Assembly (NCBI RefSeq): GCF_001028175.1
Contig: NZ_AEJF01000212.1
Coordinates: 1 to 32,305 of the forward strand
Direction: 5' to 3'
Length of the DNA stretch: 32,305 bases
DNA from: Caballeronia mineralivorans PML1(12)
Lineage (GTDB): Bacteria; Pseudomonadota; Gammaproteobacteria; Burkholderiales; Burkholderiaceae
Shown here: positions 31,390-32,305 of the stretch, in pieces
Layout of the letters: every line of letters starts with the position of its first letter
Numbering within the stretch: position 1 is the stretch's first letter
Program-made: the position numbers and the translations under genes
The notes under the pieces: generated by a model
Told to the model about the DNA's origin: nothing
The model's input: only the letters and a program-made list of their open reading frames with translations
Database searches by the model: none

Positions 31390-32305
31390 TCACCGCGAGC
31401 CGAACTTCAACCTTGCGAGTTGTTCGGCTTCGTTCGCCAGCAGCGTCGCGGCATCGCGGATCGCGACTTCCAGCGTGATCGGTCCCGGTGCGGGCGAAAA
31501 ACAGCCGCTGAAATGCTCGGACAAACGCGGCAGGGCGGCCGGATCGATAGCGCCGGACAGCAGTGACGCTTCCACGCCATGCGCACGAGCGTGCTGGCAT
31601 GCGATAAACGGCGCCTTGCCGTGCAGCGTCTGAACATCCGAGCGTCCTTCGCCTGTGATCAGCCAGGTCGCGCCCTCGAGCGCGATGTCCAGGCCGACTT
31701 GGCGCGCGACCACTTCCGCGCCGGCCTCGAAACTCGCGCCCAGCATATGCAGCGCGAAGCCGAGACCGCCCGCCGCGCCAGCGCCGGGTTTATCGCGTGC
31801 GGTAAGTTGAAGCGCCGGTTCGAGCAAATCGGCGAAATGAGCGAGTGCCGCATCGATCGTCGCGATCTGATCGGCCGTCACGCCTTTCTGCGGCCCGAAA
31901 ATTGCCGTTGCGCCGTGCTCGCCGGTGAGCGGATTGTCGACGTCGGACATGCCGGTAAATTCGGCTTCGCGCACGCGCGGATCGAGCCCTGTTGCGTCGA
32001 TGCGCGCAATCCGCCCAAGCTGCGACGGCACGGGGTCGAGCGTCTTGCCGTCTGCATCGAAGAGTTTGAGGCCGAGGCCAACCAGAAGGCCCGCACCGCC
32101 ATCGTTCGTGCTGCTGCCGCCCAGCGCGACATAGAACTTGCGCACGTCGAGATCGAGCAGGGTGCGGATCGCTTCGCCCATGCCGAGCGTGCTACGTTCG
32201 GTAACCGGCACAGCCATGCCGTCCGGATCCGTGATGCCCACGACTTCCGCCGTTTCCACGATCGCGCTGCCATCCGCCAGCAAACCCGTCGCGGCGTCGC
32301 GCCGC
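31390..32305 (-). CDS. Glycerate 2-kinase (GlxK/GarK family), truncated by the window edge
   Basis: About 305 C-terminal residues of a glycerate kinase are present; the frame continues past the right edge (RRDAATGLLADGSAIVETAEV), so the start is not visible and the first in-frame methionine-coded position at 32283 is internal. Family segments are ALGGSSTNDGGAGLLVGLG, MSDVDNPLTGEHGATAIFGPQKG, KPGAGAAGGLGFAL and WLITGEGRSDVQTLHGKAP. The enzyme phosphorylates D-glycerate to 2-phosphoglycerate in glyoxylate and aldarate breakdown. It is convergent with the PepSY gene. No partner genes such as tartronate semialdehyde reductase are in the window. Confidence 0.92.
   Translation of the reverse strand, partial: RRDAATGLLADGSAIVETAEVVGITDPDGMAVPVTERSTLGMGEAIRTLLDLDVRKFYVALGGSSTNDGGAGLLVGLGLKLFDADGKTLDPVPSQLGRIARIDATGLDPRVREAEFTGMSDVDNPLTGEHGATAIFGPQKGVTADQIATIDAALAHFADLLEPALQLTARDKPGAGAAGGLGFALHMLGASFEAGAEVVARQVGLDIALEGATWLITGEGRSDVQTLHGKAPFIACQHARAHGVEASLLSGAIDPAALPRLSEHFSGCFSPAPGPITLEVAIRDAATLLANEAEQLARLKFGSR

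Noticed and set aside
1..32305. Mobile elements, CRISPR arrays and riboswitches
   Set aside because: No transposase, integrase, regularly spaced repeats or recognisable riboswitch core was seen anywhere in the window.

Overview
This window looks like a chromosomal segment of a Burkholderiaceae bacterium, probably Caballeronia, Paraburkholderia or Burkholderia. The reasons are GC-rich DNA with strong third-position GC, protein sequences typical of that family, and household neighbourhoods such as mfd / ispD-ispF and ahpC-ahpD. The taxon is inferred from remembered protein families, not from a search. No insertion sequence, phage, integron or CRISPR array was seen. Genes are cut by both window edges (a flavin oxidoreductase at the left, a glycerate kinase at the right).

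Layout. 1-2012: end of a nitronate monooxygenase-type enzyme, a small DUF1289 protein and an outer-membrane phospholipase A. 2630-6930: a putrescine-type ABC importer (binding protein, ATPase, two permeases), with a terminator-like hairpin between the binding protein and the rest. 6937-9216 (minus): acetylornithine deacetylase-like peptidase followed by a PLP-dependent dehydratase. 9327-12818 (minus): Mfd, divergent from ispD-ispF of the MEP isoprenoid pathway. 14255-15436 (minus): ahpC-ahpD peroxide defence genes behind a sigma-70 promoter that abuts an OxyR-like site. 15644-17812 (minus): OmpR/EnvZ two-component system. 18078-21612 (plus): a serine-rich exported protein, then a DUF1800-DUF1501 pair with Tat-like signals.

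21650-24590 (minus): a squalene/phytoene synthase-like protein, preceded by two transglutaminase-like genes that end at a terminator; one of the two lacks the usual catalytic histidine. 24815-26406: an ECF sigma factor resembling group ECF41 (SigJ-like), divergent from an orphan ClpP protease. 26491-26577: tRNA-Leu(UAG). 26948-31313: a metal-uptake-type operon of DUF2946 protein, TonB-dependent receptor and PepSY membrane protein.

The most interesting signal is the sigma/clpP intergenic region. Upstream of the sigma gene lies TGTCACA-N16-CGTC, which matches the ECF41 promoter as I remember it. Upstream of clpP, on the other strand, lies CGTCACG-N16-CGTC with identical spacing. The sigma factor itself has kept the two sigma domains and the first helix of the family's C-terminal SnoaL-like regulatory domain, but the rest of that domain, including the DGGGK signature, is gone. 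This suggests a rewired ECF41 module in which a sigma factor with an amputated regulatory domain drives itself and a second ClpP peptidase.
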